Shown piece after piece: positions 37,225 through 47,962 of a DNA stretch of 64,000 bases. Origin of the DNA: Haemophilus parainfluenzae (GTDB taxonomy: Bacteria > Pseudomonadota > Gammaproteobacteria > Enterobacterales > Pasteurellaceae); assembly GCF_003252725.1 (NCBI RefSeq), contig NZ_QEPO01000005.1:1-64000 (forward strand), in the 5' to 3' direction. Numbering within the stretch: the first letter of the stretch is position 1; each line of letters begins with the position of its first letter. The notes beneath the pieces are model-generated. The model was given only the letters and a program-made list of their open reading frames with translations, did not search any database and was not told the DNA's origin. The translations under genes were made by a program, and so were the position numbers.

Positions 37225-38160
37225 ATGAAACTTGCTGTTATTTTACCCGCATATAATGCAGAAAATTTTCTCACTGAATGTTTAGATTCATTGTTGAATC
37301 AAACCTTTAGTGATTTTTGTATTCTGGCAGTTAATGATGCTTCTACCGATAACACAGGTGACATTCTCGAAAGCTATGCGACAAAAGATGCTCGCTTACG
37401 TGTTTACCATTTACCTCAAAACCAAGGTGAACCTGCTGTCATGCAATTTGCCATGGATATGCTTAACTATATGAATGTGGAATATGTTGCACGTATGGAT
37501 GCCGATGATATTTGTGTGCCACACCGTCTTGAAAAACAAGTTCAATATTTAGACGAGCATCCTGAAATTGATATTTTAGGAAGTAATGCACTGCTCTTTA
37601 ATGATGGGCAAACTGATAAAATGTCTAAAGTAAGTACACTTCCTCTTTTAGATAAAGATATAAAAGCACATTTTTCTTTAGCTCGTGACAATATCATTAA
37701 TCCCTCTTCAATGTGGCGACATTCTAGTATCAAGGCACTTGCGATCAATTATGCACAAACAGCCACAGCGCCCGATTTTCATATGTGGGTACAATGTGCA
37801 TTACATCAAAAGAAATTTGCGAATTTACCAGAGCCATTATTGTTTTATCGGATACATCAAGGCCAAGCGAGTAAAATACATGACAAAATTAGCGAGTCTA
37901 TTCAATACTCTATGGAGCTATGGATAAGTCATTTATTTCCAGAATTAACACCTAAAGAAGTCAGCTTACTGAGCCTTATACTGCACGGGAAAAGCATTAA
38001 ATTACGCACTGAAGAGTTTGAAATCGCCTTTTCAGCTTATGACAAAGTTCGTTCAAATAATGAAATCTCACTATTTGGTGAAGATCGGGAAACGATGTTT
38101 AGTATTTTAGATACACATACACAATTCTTGAAAAAGCTTTTGTATCAAAGAACGCAATAA
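37225..38160 (+). CDS. Family 2 glycosyltransferase
   Basis: A 311-residue GT-A glycosyltransferase. The nucleotide-sugar-binding start is VILPAYNAENFLTECLDSLL, with NDASTDNT (37-44) and the metal-binding DADD (92-95). The C-terminal part (about 215-311) is helical and family-specific. It is likely involved in LPS outer-core or surface glycan synthesis, but the sugar is not predictable. It stands alone between pyrG and a DUF4153 gene. It carries no simple-sequence repeat of the kind that phase-varies LPS genes in H. influenzae. Confidence 0.85.
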   Translation: MKLAVILPAYNAENFLTECLDSLLNQTFSDFCILAVNDASTDNTGDILESYATKDARLRVYHLPQNQGEPAVMQFAMDMLNYMNVEYVARMDADDICVPHRLEKQVQYLDEHPEIDILGSNALLFNDGQTDKMSKVSTLPLLDKDIKAHFSLARDNIINPSSMWRHSSIKALAINYAQTATAPDFHMWVQCALHQKKFANLPEPLLFYRIHQGQASKIHDKISESIQYSMELWISHLFPELTPKEVSLLSLILHGKSIKLRTEEFEIAFSAYDKVRSNNEISLFGEDRETMFSILDTHTQFLKKLLYQRTQ

Positions 38161-38292
38161 AGCTTTTACTTCATCAGACTACGTCCCCAATCTGAATAGG
38201 ATTAGGGAAATTTTTATCCGTTTTAATATCAAAGTGCGGTCATTTTTAGCCAAATTTTTTGCAATAACATCACCGTACTTTACATATCTAAC

Positions 38293-40062
38293 CTATTTTT
38301 CAAAAATGGCTTCGACGGTTAATTCTTTGTAGTGATAGCCCTTTTTTTGACTAAATTGCATTTCAAGTGAACCTAAATAGATAGCAAAACTTGGCGCATC
38401 AATTTTTAGCAAGTCTTTGGTGATTAGTTTAAGATCTGATTCCGCCAGTTTTTTCATTGAGTCTAAATGATGTTGTTGAAAGACCTTTTTAATGTGTTGA
38501 TCCATATCGGTACAATATCTATCATGCTCTTCAACAAAACAAACTTCGGCTCGTTCTTTTGGCTCATTCTCTTCTTTTTTCGATCCGTTATCGTCCACAC
38601 GATAGAATTGATAAACTGGCACATGGATCCATTTTTTATACGAACTCACATCAATTGATGACCATTCAAACGCCGCTTCTCTAACCGGGCTATTTTGCAG
38701 AGCCATAATGTCACTATCATTGATACGGAAAGAATGCTCATAAACATCCAATGAAATCAGTTCATTCGCTTTTTCACCATATCTTTGTACAAAGGCTTTT
38801 CGTTTCTCTTCATAATTAGAGCTGTCATAAGGCCCTAAGTCCAAACGATGGACTAAATAATCAGATACATCATCTAATTCATTCCAATCTTGGCGTTCGT
38901 TTTCTGGCATATTTTCTAAACGACTTAAAAAATCCACATCATCACGAATTTTTCCTTGCCTATCAGATAAATTAAGCTTTGTGAGTAAATGCTCAAAACG
39001 TTCTGTTTGGCTTTGATAAGCGATTTCTTTCGGTTTCACCACCCAAGTCATGGCAAAAATAGCTACTATCACAACGACAGAAATCAAACGATATTGACGA
39101 ATTTTAGGAATGATTAAAATGGTATAAGCAATCGTAATCGCCGAGGCTAGAGCCACTAAATAAATCCGTTGCTCAGTCCAAGCATAGGCACTAATTCGAC
39201 GGACAATAGCCAACCATAACAATACAATTGGCACAGTGGAAAGGTATGGGAAAAACTTAAAGAAACTATCCCAATTTGCTTTCACACTAATACTACGTAA
39301 AGCGTAAACACCTAAGCCTCCAACTAAGTAAGGCAACGCAATATTCGACACCATACCTTTTGGCAAAGCCCCTGCTAAGACAATTTTGCCAACGTAAGCA
39401 TAAAGTAGTGCAGTAAAAATCATCAAAGCGGGCGCTAAGATAAAATTCACTAAAATGTCAAAACTACGATTTAGCGTCATCTCTGTATTTTCGTGGCGCT
39501 GTTGAAAGACCAAAAAGAACAAAGGAAGACAAAATGCAGTAATTGAGGAATAAAGATGCTTTTGAAACCATTCACTAAAATCAATGTTAAATAATGTACT
39601 GATTGAAGCCAAAATTGCGGCTACCAAACCAGAGACGAGCCCCCAGCCAGCAATGGATGAAGTGATGTAATATAGCGTCGTAAAATTACGATAAGTAAAG
39701 GCTTGATTGTTTCTAACAAATGGAAAGCCACATAATATCAATAATACAATAAATTGAGCGCCCCAAAACTTAGGGCTATAGCCATAAAAATCAGCATTAT
39801 CATTCACTTGCCAAATGGTGAAAACGGCAATAAGCGGCACAACCCACGAAAAACGATACCAGGCATAAGGGCGAGATAAATAAATAAAGGCAAACAGCAT
39901 GGGCTCAAATAGCCAATAAGCTAAATGATCTTTTTCGGAGTTCATATCCACAAACCAAATCCCAAGAGCAAATGCAGCAATCATGAAGATTTCAATCGGA
40001 TGGGTGGATATTGCTGATTTTATTTGTGTTTTGATCTGCTGAAAAAAAGTCGAAAGAGACAT
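38293..40062 (-). CDS. DUF4153 family membrane protein
   Basis: A 589-residue protein. The N-terminal ~345 residues hold about ten membrane spans, and the C-terminal ~230 residues are a soluble, charged domain (about 355-589) with several Asp/Glu/Arg-rich stretches. It fits the DUF4153 family, whose role is not established. I chose the ATG at 40062 because AAGGA lies 6-7 bases upstream; an in-frame ATG 33 bases earlier adds MRLCCIEKGII. It is minus strand, convergent with the glycosyltransferase gene and divergent from eno. Confidence 0.75.
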   Translation of the reverse strand: MSLSTFFQQIKTQIKSAISTHPIEIFMIAAFALGIWFVDMNSEKDHLAYWLFEPMLFAFIYLSRPYAWYRFSWVVPLIAVFTIWQVNDNADFYGYSPKFWGAQFIVLLILCGFPFVRNNQAFTYRNFTTLYYITSSIAGWGLVSGLVAAILASISTLFNIDFSEWFQKHLYSSITAFCLPLFFLVFQQRHENTEMTLNRSFDILVNFILAPALMIFTALLYAYVGKIVLAGALPKGMVSNIALPYLVGGLGVYALRSISVKANWDSFFKFFPYLSTVPIVLLWLAIVRRISAYAWTEQRIYLVALASAITIAYTILIIPKIRQYRLISVVVIVAIFAMTWVVKPKEIAYQSQTERFEHLLTKLNLSDRQGKIRDDVDFLSRLENMPENERQDWNELDDVSDYLVHRLDLGPYDSSNYEEKRKAFVQRYGEKANELISLDVYEHSFRINDSDIMALQNSPVREAAFEWSSIDVSSYKKWIHVPVYQFYRVDDNGSKKEENEPKERAEVCFVEEHDRYCTDMDQHIKKVFQQHHLDSMKKLAESDLKLITKDLLKIDAPSFAIYLGSLEMQFSQKKGYHYKELTVEAIFEK

Positions 40063-40333
40063 AATGATTCCTTTTTCAATGCAACAAAGTCTCAATTAAG
40101 AATAAATAATTCGCCGTAAAATAATACGAAATTTCGCGCAACTTTAACCAACTTTTGAAGGCAATTCCACTGAAATAAGAGAATAATTGGCGAAAAAGAG
40201 ATAAAAACTTACCGCACTTGAGTGAAAAATAAGATACAGATCAAAGTGCGGTCATTTTTCCAAGACAAATTTCTAAATTTGCTTTATTATATTGCCACTT
40301 TAGGTTCGCCTAACTAATTTTAATTAACTTTAA

Positions 40334-41659
<1,326 letters not shown>

Positions 41660-41685
41660 TTCACGCTGAATTTACTGTAAAATCT

Positions 41686-41717
41686 CACCGCACTTTGCAC
41701 AAAAGTGCGGTGTTTTT
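41686..41717 (+). terminator. eno terminator built from opposed uptake sequences
   Basis: An 11-bp perfect stem (41686-41696 and 41702-41712) followed by TTTTT (41713-41717), directly abutting the ATG of the NUDIX gene at 41718. Confidence 0.85.
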
Positions 41718-42356
41718 ATGAAGACACAATCGGATTCACTTCTTACTGAACCTTGGCTATCTTGGGCTATCGAAATCCAAAGTATTGCACAAAACGGGCT
41801 AACTTATTGCAAAAATATCTATGATATTGAACGCTATGAACGCTTGCGGGATTTGTCTGCTGAAATGCTCGCTTATAAAACAGCAATACCCAAAGAAACT
41901 GTCAAATCGTTTTTCTGCAATGGGACTGGTTATCAAACCCCTAAAATCGATTCGCGCGCAGCTATTTTCAAAGATGATAAAATTTTATTAGTACAAGAAC
42001 ATGATGGTCTTTGGTCACTGCCTGGCGGCTGGATAGATGTGCTAGAAACCATTCATAGTAATACGATTAAAGAAGTACGCGAAGAAGCGGGGCTTAATGT
42101 TAAGCCGACTTTTATTATTGCTATTCATGAACAACATAAACGCAATTTTCCGCCTTTTGTACATCCTGTACTCAAAACCTTCGTCATGTGCGAACCATTA
42201 AGTGGTAAATTTCAACCAAATAGTGAAACAGTGCAATCTGCCTATTTTGCATTAAATGAACTGCCACCAATGAATGAAGAAAAAAATACGCCCGCACAGG
42301 TTGAACTTTGCTTTCAGGCACACCATAGTAGCCACTGGACTACACAATTTGATTAG
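41718..42356 (+). CDS. NUDIX hydrolase with N-terminal helical domain
   Basis: A 212-residue protein. Residues 1 to about 65 are a helical N-terminal region (NUDIX_N-like: LTYCKNIYDIERYERLRDLS), followed by a NUDIX fold. The NUDIX box fits GX5EX7REUXEEXGU except for Lys at the first Arg (GWIDVLE...KEVREEAGL, about 112-134). It would hydrolyse a nucleoside diphosphate linked to another group, of unknown identity. The start has no clear ribosome site, since the eno terminator occupies the upstream bases. It is the first gene of a five-gene tight run. Confidence 0.85.
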   Translation: MKTQSDSLLTEPWLSWAIEIQSIAQNGLTYCKNIYDIERYERLRDLSAEMLAYKTAIPKETVKSFFCNGTGYQTPKIDSRAAIFKDDKILLVQEHDGLWSLPGGWIDVLETIHSNTIKEVREEAGLNVKPTFIIAIHEQHKRNFPPFVHPVLKTFVMCEPLSGKFQPNSETVQSAYFALNELPPMNEEKNTPAQVELCFQAHHSSHWTTQFD

Positions 42357-42364
42357 GAAATACC

Positions 42365-42784
42365 ATGTTACATTTAACCCTCGAAGATCAACTCTTTCTC
42401 GGTCAACCCAAACAAGTCGGCACACACTCTACTGTGCATGATCATCTGGCGGTGATGTTTGAAGATGACGGTGAAACGGGCTATTTTTATGCGTTAGATA
42501 TGCGTCAAAATGCGCAGCCTGTTGTCGATTACTTACATGTTTATAACGTCGATAACACTCGCAATCACCACGAGGCACGTAAATTAGAAATTTGCTGGGA
42601 TGAAAGCGGTTATTTAGCCTTATTGCTTATTAACGGCTATCCGCATGCCGTATTTGATTTTGCTCATTTGATCGGCTATAACACCAACAAGCATCCTCAG
42701 CCTGACTTAATGAGCATGTGGACACACGAAGAAATCACCAATGAACGAGCAACCGCATGGCTTGGTGTGAATACCATTAAATAG
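42365..42784 (+). CDS. DUF2251 family protein
   Basis: A 139-residue small cytoplasmic protein matching the DUF2251 family in length and sequence style (VGTHSTVHDHLAVMFEDDGETGYFYALD). It is acidic, with several Trp and His residues and no membrane span. No function is known. It lies 8 bp after the NUDIX gene and 8 bp before the HAD gene, so it is in the same operon. Confidence 0.75.
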   Translation: MLHLTLEDQLFLGQPKQVGTHSTVHDHLAVMFEDDGETGYFYALDMRQNAQPVVDYLHVYNVDNTRNHHEARKLEICWDESGYLALLLINGYPHAVFDFAHLIGYNTNKHPQPDLMSMWTHEEITNERATAWLGVNTIK

Positions 42785-42792
42785 GATTAACT

Positions 42793-43500
42793 ATGCGATT
42801 TTACCGCGGTCTTCAGCCTTTCAAGGTCATGAGTTTTGATCTTGATGACACCCTTTACGATAACAGTGATGTCATTCGTTTGGCCGAAGAGCATTTTCTT
42901 CAATGTGTGCAAGAGCACACTCGATTGAGTGCTCTTACCTCAGAATATTGGCGAGAATGGAAATGGCAACTGGCGGAAAAAGATTCCTTGATTACTGAAG
43001 ATGTGATTGCCTGGCGTGTCGAAACGTTACGCAACTTACTTGCGCATCATGGTAAAAGTGCGGGTGAAATTGACCGCACTTTGGCTCTCGCTATGGAAGA
43101 ATTTATTGAATGGCGACACAAAATTGATGTACCCGCAGAAAGTATTGAAGTATTAAACCAACTTAAAGAACGCTACCTATTGAGCGTGATTACCAATGGT
43201 AATGTGATTGCTACACGCATTGGGCTTGAACACTTTCAGCTGAGTTTACGTGGTGGAGAACAAGGCAGAGCGAAACCTCATCAAGATTTGTTCCATCAAA
43301 CCGCCCATTATTTTGGCGTAAAACCGAGTGAAATTTTACACATCGGTGACAACTTAACTACGGATGTTCAAGGCGCCATTCAAGCTGGTTGCCAAGCTGT
43401 ATGGATTAATTTATCGGGTAAAAACCTCAATTCATTTACTGAAGCAAGTGTTTTGCCTACATTAGAAATCAATCATTTAACTGAATTATTAACACTTTAA
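42793..43500 (+). CDS. HAD-superfamily hydrolase (YigB-like)
   Basis: A 235-residue HAD-IA phosphatase. Motif I is FDLDDTLYDN (Asp nucleophile, about 15-24), motif II ITNGN (about 133), motif III is the Lys in GRAKPH (about 156), and motif IV is HIGDNLTTDVQGA (about 180-192). E. coli YigB, a close match in style, dephosphorylates FMN among other substrates, but here that is only a family-level suggestion. It contains an in-gene uptake sequence pair (43055-43081). It sits mid-operon between DUF2251 and DUF1190 genes. Confidence 0.88.
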   Translation: MRFYRGLQPFKVMSFDLDDTLYDNSDVIRLAEEHFLQCVQEHTRLSALTSEYWREWKWQLAEKDSLITEDVIAWRVETLRNLLAHHGKSAGEIDRTLALAMEEFIEWRHKIDVPAESIEVLNQLKERYLLSVITNGNVIATRIGLEHFQLSLRGGEQGRAKPHQDLFHQTAHYFGVKPSEILHIGDNLTTDVQGAIQAGCQAVWINLSGKNLNSFTEASVLPTLEINHLTELLTL

Positions 43501-43504
43501 CCCT

Positions 43505-44134
43505 ATGATGAAAAAGAAAAATCAAGTTCTCGTCAGCCTTTCCATTGTGGCTTTATTGGGCGGTTGCTCAGAAGAGCAAGTCCAACGAGATGTTTATAAT
43601 AGCCTTGAGGATTGTTTAGCCGATTGGCAAAAAATTGAATTGTGCGAAGCTGACCAATCTAATGAAAATAACAGCAGCACGACTGCACATGCTGGATCTG
43701 GCTCCTCTCTCTCAGGCAATTTAAATACACGTCCAAGCAATAATAGCGAGTGGTCAGAAGACAATCAGACCGTTAAACAAACCTTGAATCCAGATGGAGC
43801 AACTCACTCTGGCAATTCAAGCAGCGCTGAGGGAACAAGCCACACTAGTTCTGCAACAGGAGAAGGACACGGCAGTATGGGCAGTGCGATTGCAGGTGCC
43901 GCAATGGGCTATATGATCGCGCGTACGATGGGTTCATTTTTAGGCCCTAGTTACAATCCAAGCAATCGTGCCGTCTCAACGCCAACGGGTCAAGTTATTC
44001 AACCGCAAACTAATCGTTCTGTCGGTAAACCTGTATTAGTAAAAGGCAATGCTGGTAGCACTTACAGCAAACCAGTTTCACGCGGTGGCTTTAAAAGCGC
44101 TAGCTCAAGCAGCAGCCGGAGCTCAGGCGGTTAA
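43505..44134 (+). CDS. DUF1190 lipoprotein (YgiB-like)
   Basis: A 209-residue exported lipoprotein. The signal peptide ends in LLGGC, with Cys at about 21. A short conserved N-terminal part (YNSLEDCLADWQ) with Cys residues follows, then a long Ser/Gly/Asn/Thr-rich region, AIAGAAMGYMIA (Gly-rich hydrophobic, about 127-138), and a Ser-rich tail. It matches the DUF1190/UPF0441 family (E. coli YgiB), which is regularly paired with YgiC, as here (2 bp gap). The role is unknown. Tandem ATGs at 43505 and 43508 are both possible starts. Confidence 0.85.
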   Translation: MMKKKNQVLVSLSIVALLGGCSEEQVQRDVYNSLEDCLADWQKIELCEADQSNENNSSTTAHAGSGSSLSGNLNTRPSNNSEWSEDNQTVKQTLNPDGATHSGNSSSAEGTSHTSSATGEGHGSMGSAIAGAAMGYMIARTMGSFLGPSYNPSNRAVSTPTGQVIQPQTNRSVGKPVLVKGNAGSTYSKPVSRGGFKSASSSSSRSSGG

Positions 44135-44136
44135 AT

Positions 44137-45318
44137 ATGAAACGAATCACAGGCTTTCCTACTCGCCCCAATATGGTGCAACAATTATTAGATGTGGGCT
44201 TTGATTACTATAATCTGCCTTCCTCTGATGGCTCACATTATTGGTCGGACAATGTGGCATATGAATTTACTCTAGCTGAAATCGATCGTATTGAAGATGC
44301 CACCAACGAATTGCACTCGATGTGTATGGACTTTGTTAACGATGAAGTGAAGCAAGGTGATTATGCCCATTATCGCTTCACCGATTTACAGAAAAATCTG
44401 ATTGAACAAACATGGTCTAAAAACGTACCGCACTTATATGGCCGTTTTGATTTTGGTTATGACGGTGAAAACCTCAAAATGTTTGAATACAATGCCGATA
44501 CGCCTACTTCTCTGCTTGAAGCTGCTGTGGTGCAATGGCAATGGTTAGAGCAAATTGAAGGCTTAGGACATCGTGACCAATTTAATTGGATTCACGAAGA
44601 ATTGCTCAATCGCTTTCAGTTTATTCAGCAGCAAACAGGACTAAACGATTTCCATTTTAGTGCCATGCAAGAAGCGGGCCGTGAAGATTGGGGCAATATC
44701 GATTACTTAGCAGATGTGGCTTACAACGCAGGTTGGCATATTCATCAGCTTGCCATTGAAGATGTGGGCTACGATAAAGACAGTCAGCAATTCCTCGATC
44801 TGAATAATCAACCTATTGATTGTTTATTTAAGCTCTACCCGCTTGAATGGATGACTATGACAGAATATGCACCACACATGCTTAATTCATCCACTACTTT
44901 TATCGAACCTGCGTGGAAATTACTATTAAGCAATAAAGTGCTATTAGCGAAATTGTGGCAAAAACACCCAAATCATCCTTTATTACTACCCGCTTACTTT
45001 AGCAAGCATGATATTACCGATCGCCAATCAATATGGGTGAAAAAACCGACATTAGGTCGTGAGGGCGCCAATGTTTCTTACTATGAAAAACGTAATGGTC
45101 TAGAATTTGCCGCCAAAGGCAGCGAACATTCTGCCTTTTATGATCAGGCAGGCTACATCTATCAACAAAAATTTGAACTGCCAAATTTTGATGGCATGTA
45201 TCCAATGATTGGGTCTTGGGTAGTGGGTGATGTAGCATGCGGCATTGGATTGAGAGAAGATTTTACCCCAGTTACCGGTAATGATAGCCACTTCATTCCG
45301 CATTACTTTGTGGAATAA
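44137..45318 (+). CDS. YgiC-like glutathionylspermidine synthase-family ATP-grasp protein
   Basis: A 393-residue ATP-grasp protein of the GSP_synth family, resembling the synthetase domain of glutathionylspermidine synthase without its amidase domain. Conserved parts seen are the N-terminal TRPNMVQQLL, FDFGYDGENLKMFEYNADTPTSLLE (about 105-129) and the C-terminal VKKPTLGREGANV block (about 303-315), plausible for ATP binding. The substrate of YgiC proteins is unproven. It is paired with the DUF1190 lipoprotein gene. Confidence 0.88.
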   Translation: MKRITGFPTRPNMVQQLLDVGFDYYNLPSSDGSHYWSDNVAYEFTLAEIDRIEDATNELHSMCMDFVNDEVKQGDYAHYRFTDLQKNLIEQTWSKNVPHLYGRFDFGYDGENLKMFEYNADTPTSLLEAAVVQWQWLEQIEGLGHRDQFNWIHEELLNRFQFIQQQTGLNDFHFSAMQEAGREDWGNIDYLADVAYNAGWHIHQLAIEDVGYDKDSQQFLDLNNQPIDCLFKLYPLEWMTMTEYAPHMLNSSTTFIEPAWKLLLSNKVLLAKLWQKHPNHPLLLPAYFSKHDITDRQSIWVKKPTLGREGANVSYYEKRNGLEFAAKGSEHSAFYDQAGYIYQQKFELPNFDGMYPMIGSWVVGDVACGIGLREDFTPVTGNDSHFIPHYFVE

Positions 45319-45366
45319 AAACAACGCAAAAACTGACCGCACTTAACAGATAACAAGGAGATAAAT

Positions 45367-46512
45367 ATGTATCCATTTAGTTTTCAAAACCCTACTCGCA
45401 TTGAATTTGGCCTCGATAAAGAAAAAGAGATGGGTAAATATATGCACGAATACGGTGCAAAAAAGGCCTTAATTATCTATGGCAGTGATCGTGTCAAACA
45501 ATCCGGCTTATTTGAAGATGTGGCGAAAAGCTTGCGTAAGCATGGCATTGAATACATTGAATGTGGTGGGGTAAAAAGTAACCCGACAATCAGCAAAGTC
45601 CGTGAAGCCGTTGCAATGGCAAAAGCCTTTGGTGCAGATAGTGTGTTGAGTATCGGTGGCGGCTCTTGCCTTGATAGTGCGAAAGCGATCGCGGCTGGTG
45701 CGTGCTATGACGGTGATACTTGGGACTTTTTTAAAGGCACACCGGTGCAAAAAGCGTTGATGATTTTTGATGTAATCACCCTTGCGGCAACAGGCAGTGA
45801 AATGAACTGGGGCTCAGTCATTACTAATGAAGAAACGCAGCAAAAATATTCAATTCACAGCAATCATTTATTCCCGAAAGTATCCGTCATTAATCCGAAA
45901 TTACAAGCAACCGTCACTCGTGATTATTTAGTGTATTCTGCCGCAGATATCATTGCTCATTCTATTGAAGCCTATTTCACGGCGGAATATCGTCCTGAAA
46001 TTATTGATTTCTTAGTAGAAAGCAATATTAAAACTGTTATCCGTACGACTGAAATCTTGCTCAATGATCCACAAGATCTCAATGCTCGTGGTGAATTTGC
46101 CTGGGCGGCTACACTTGCGTTGAATGGTTTAACGCATTTAGGTATCTCACCTTACGGTTTCCCAAATCATATGATTGAGCATTCCATGAGTGCGATTTCA
46201 GATGTGCCACATGGTGCTGGGCTTTCCGTGATTATGCCTGCGTGGATGCAATGGTATCAATCTCAAAGACCCGATCAATTCAAACGCTTTGCTAAAGAAA
46301 TATTTGGCTTAGATAAAGCTGAAGATGGTATTCAAGCCCTAAAAGCTTGGTTTGATAAAATCGGTACACCAACTCGTCTTGAACAACTTGGCATTGATGA
46401 TAAAACCTTAGCTGAAATTGTTGAAAATGCGGTTCAAACCGCTATCAGAGCGAAAGTGGAAAAAACTTATACCAAAGAAGCTATTGAAGCAATTTTCGCT
46501 TTAGCGAAGTAA
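45367..46512 (+). CDS. Iron-containing alcohol dehydrogenase (YqhD/BDH-like)
   Basis: A 381-residue type III (iron-activated) alcohol dehydrogenase. It has an N-terminal dinucleotide-binding domain with SIGGGSCLDSAKAIA (about 96-110), TLAATGSEMNWG (about 138-149) and C-terminal metal ligands (Asp/His in SAADIIAHSIEAY and His residues in FPNHMIEHSMSAISDVPHG). It likely reduces short aldehydes, using NAD(P)H. A good ribosome site (AAGGAG) precedes the ATG. It is 48 bp downstream of the YgiC-like gene, with a single uptake sequence between, so it may be read with that operon or on its own. Confidence 0.9.
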   Translation: MYPFSFQNPTRIEFGLDKEKEMGKYMHEYGAKKALIIYGSDRVKQSGLFEDVAKSLRKHGIEYIECGGVKSNPTISKVREAVAMAKAFGADSVLSIGGGSCLDSAKAIAAGACYDGDTWDFFKGTPVQKALMIFDVITLAATGSEMNWGSVITNEETQQKYSIHSNHLFPKVSVINPKLQATVTRDYLVYSAADIIAHSIEAYFTAEYRPEIIDFLVESNIKTVIRTTEILLNDPQDLNARGEFAWAATLALNGLTHLGISPYGFPNHMIEHSMSAISDVPHGAGLSVIMPAWMQWYQSQRPDQFKRFAKEIFGLDKAEDGIQALKAWFDKIGTPTRLEQLGIDDKTLAEIVENAVQTAIRAKVEKTYTKEAIEAIFALAK

Positions 46513-46520
46513 TCTCTCAT

Positions 46521-46569
46521 AAAAAGAGCGGTCAAATTCACAAAACAATGGAATTTGACCGCTCTTTTT
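46521..46569 (+). terminator. Terminator of the alcohol dehydrogenase gene
   Basis: A 19-bp perfect stem (46521-46539 and 46551-46569) with an 11-base loop and a T run. The arms contain AGAGCGGT, one base off the uptake-sequence core. Confidence 0.9.
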
Positions 46570-46605
46570 ATATTCTCAATATTTCACTTTATTGAAAAGA
46601 ACACA

Positions 46606-46643
46606 AAAAAATAACCGCACTTCAGTTACCCAAAGTGCGGTTA
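46606..46643 (-). terminator. rplK-rplA terminator
   Basis: Opposed uptake sequences (46612-46622 and 46633-46643) form an 11-bp stem, followed on the minus strand by a seven-T run. Confidence 0.85.
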
Positions 46644-46668
46644 ATTTAAATTAAGTTTTAACGCTTAA

Positions 46669-47358
46669 TTATAGTGAAGCTTGATCAACAGCCACACCAG
46701 CACCCATAGTTGTAGAGATGCTTACTTTCTTGATAAAGATACCTTTTGCAGTAGTTGGTTTTGCTTTGTTTAAAGCAGCCAATAATGCTTGAAGGTTTTC
46801 TTTTAATTGAACTTCAGAGAAGTTTGCTTTACCAATTGTTGTGTGGATGATACCGTTTTTATCGTTACGATAACGGATCTGACCAGATTTAGCATTTTTA
46901 ACTGCTTCAGCAACGTTTGGTGTTACGGTACCAACTTTAGGGTTTGGCATTAAACCACGTGGGCCTAATACTTGACCTAATTGACCAACAACACGCATTG
47001 CATCAGGAGAAGCGATAACAACGTCAAAGTTCATTTCGCCTTTTTTGATTTGCTCTGCTAAATCTTCCATACCGACTAAATCAGCGCCAGCTTCTTTAGC
47101 TGCATCTGCGTTAGCACCTTGGGTGAACACAGCTACGCGTACTTCACGACCAGTACCGTGTGGTAATACAGTTGCACCACGAACGTTTTGGTCTGATTTA
47201 CGAGGATCGATACCTAAGTTTACTGCAACGTCAACACTTTCAACGAATTTAGCCGTTGCGAATTGTTTTAATAACGCGATTGCTTCGTTGATTTCGTATG
47301 CTTTAGTAGAATCTACGCCAGCTTTGATTGCTTTCATTTTTTTAGTCAATTTAGCCAT
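46669..47358 (-). CDS. rplA: 50S ribosomal protein L1
   Basis: A 229-residue L1, which binds 23S rRNA at the L1 stalk and in related bacteria represses its own operon through the rplK leader. It begins [10 protein letters not shown] and contains [14 protein letters not shown] (about 131-144), the L1 signature. It lies 4 bp after rplK and ends at an uptake-sequence hairpin, so the operon here is rplK-rplA only. Confidence 0.99.
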   Translation of the reverse strand: MAKLTKKMKAIKAGVDSTKAYEINEAIALLKQFATAKFVESVDVAVNLGIDPRKSDQNVRGATVLPHGTGREVRVAVFTQGANADAAKEAGADLVGMEDLAEQIKKGEMNFDVVIASPDAMRVVGQLGQVLGPRGLMPNPKVGTVTPNVAEAVKNAKSGQIRYRNDKNGIIHTTIGKANFSEVQLKENLQALLAALNKAKPTTAKGIFIKKVSISTTMGAGVAVDQASL

Positions 47359-47362
47359 CGTA

Positions 47363-47791
47363 TTATTCCTCCACCACTAAGCCCATTGAGCGAGCAGTAC
47401 CAGCAATTGATTTCATTTTAGTTTCGATAGTCGCGCCAGTCATATCTGCTGCTTTAGTTTCAGCGATTTGACGAACTTGATCTAAAGTTACTTTACCCAC
47501 TTTATCTTTGTTCGGTTTACCTGAACCAGATTTGATACCTGCTGCTTTTTTCAATAATACTGCTGCTGGTGGAGTTTTAGTAATGAAAGTGAATGAACGG
47601 TCTGCATATACAGTGATAACAACTGGAATTGGTAAACCTTTTTCTAAGCTCTCAGTACGAGCGTTGAATGCTTTACAGAATTCCATGATGTTCACACCTT
47701 GTTGACCTAATGCAGGACCAACTGGTGGTGATGGGTTTGCCATACCAGCTGCAACTTGCAACTTAACGTATGCTTGGACTTTTTTTGCCAT
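47363..47791 (-). CDS. rplK: 50S ribosomal protein L11
   Basis: A 142-residue L11 of the GTPase-associated centre, also needed for RelA activation. It starts [22 protein letters not shown], has a [14 protein letters not shown] block and the C-terminal signature near GTARSMG. Its leader (47792-47900) holds two GC-rich hairpins, a possible L1-binding site. It follows nusG after a terminator. Confidence 0.99.
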   Translation of the reverse strand: MAKKVQAYVKLQVAAGMANPSPPVGPALGQQGVNIMEFCKAFNARTESLEKGLPIPVVITVYADRSFTFITKTPPAAVLLKKAAGIKSGSGKPNKDKVGKVTLDQVRQIAETKAADMTGATIETKMKSIAGTARSMGLVVEE

Positions 47792-47810
47792 TTTTTAGTT
47801 TCCTCTAAAT

Positions 47811-47872
47811 GGGTGATAACGCCGAAATCGGCTCCCCTGTTAATGAAAGGCCGTATTTTAATTAATCGGCCT
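47811..47872 (-). promoter_or_regulatory. rplK leader hairpins, possible L1 autoregulatory site
   Basis: Minus-strand leader: AGGCCG/CGGCCT (47848-47853 and 47867-47872), then CCGA/TCGG inside a GGG...CCC clamp (47811-47836), just upstream of the rplK ribosome site. L1 autoregulation at this place is known in other gammaproteobacteria; the exact site here is inferred. Confidence 0.4.
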
Positions 47873-47903
47873 CGAAATTTCAAGCAGAAAAACTACTCGA
47901 AAA

Positions 47904-47932
47904 ACAACCGCACTTTATTTTTTAAGTGCGGC
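47904..47932 (-). terminator. nusG terminator
   Basis: Opposed uptake cores (47908-47915 and 47924-47931) form an 8-bp stem followed by a T run on the minus strand, 30 bases past nusG. Confidence 0.7.
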
Positions 47933-47962
47933 CATTAAATTTCTTATTTTGGAAAAGGGAAA

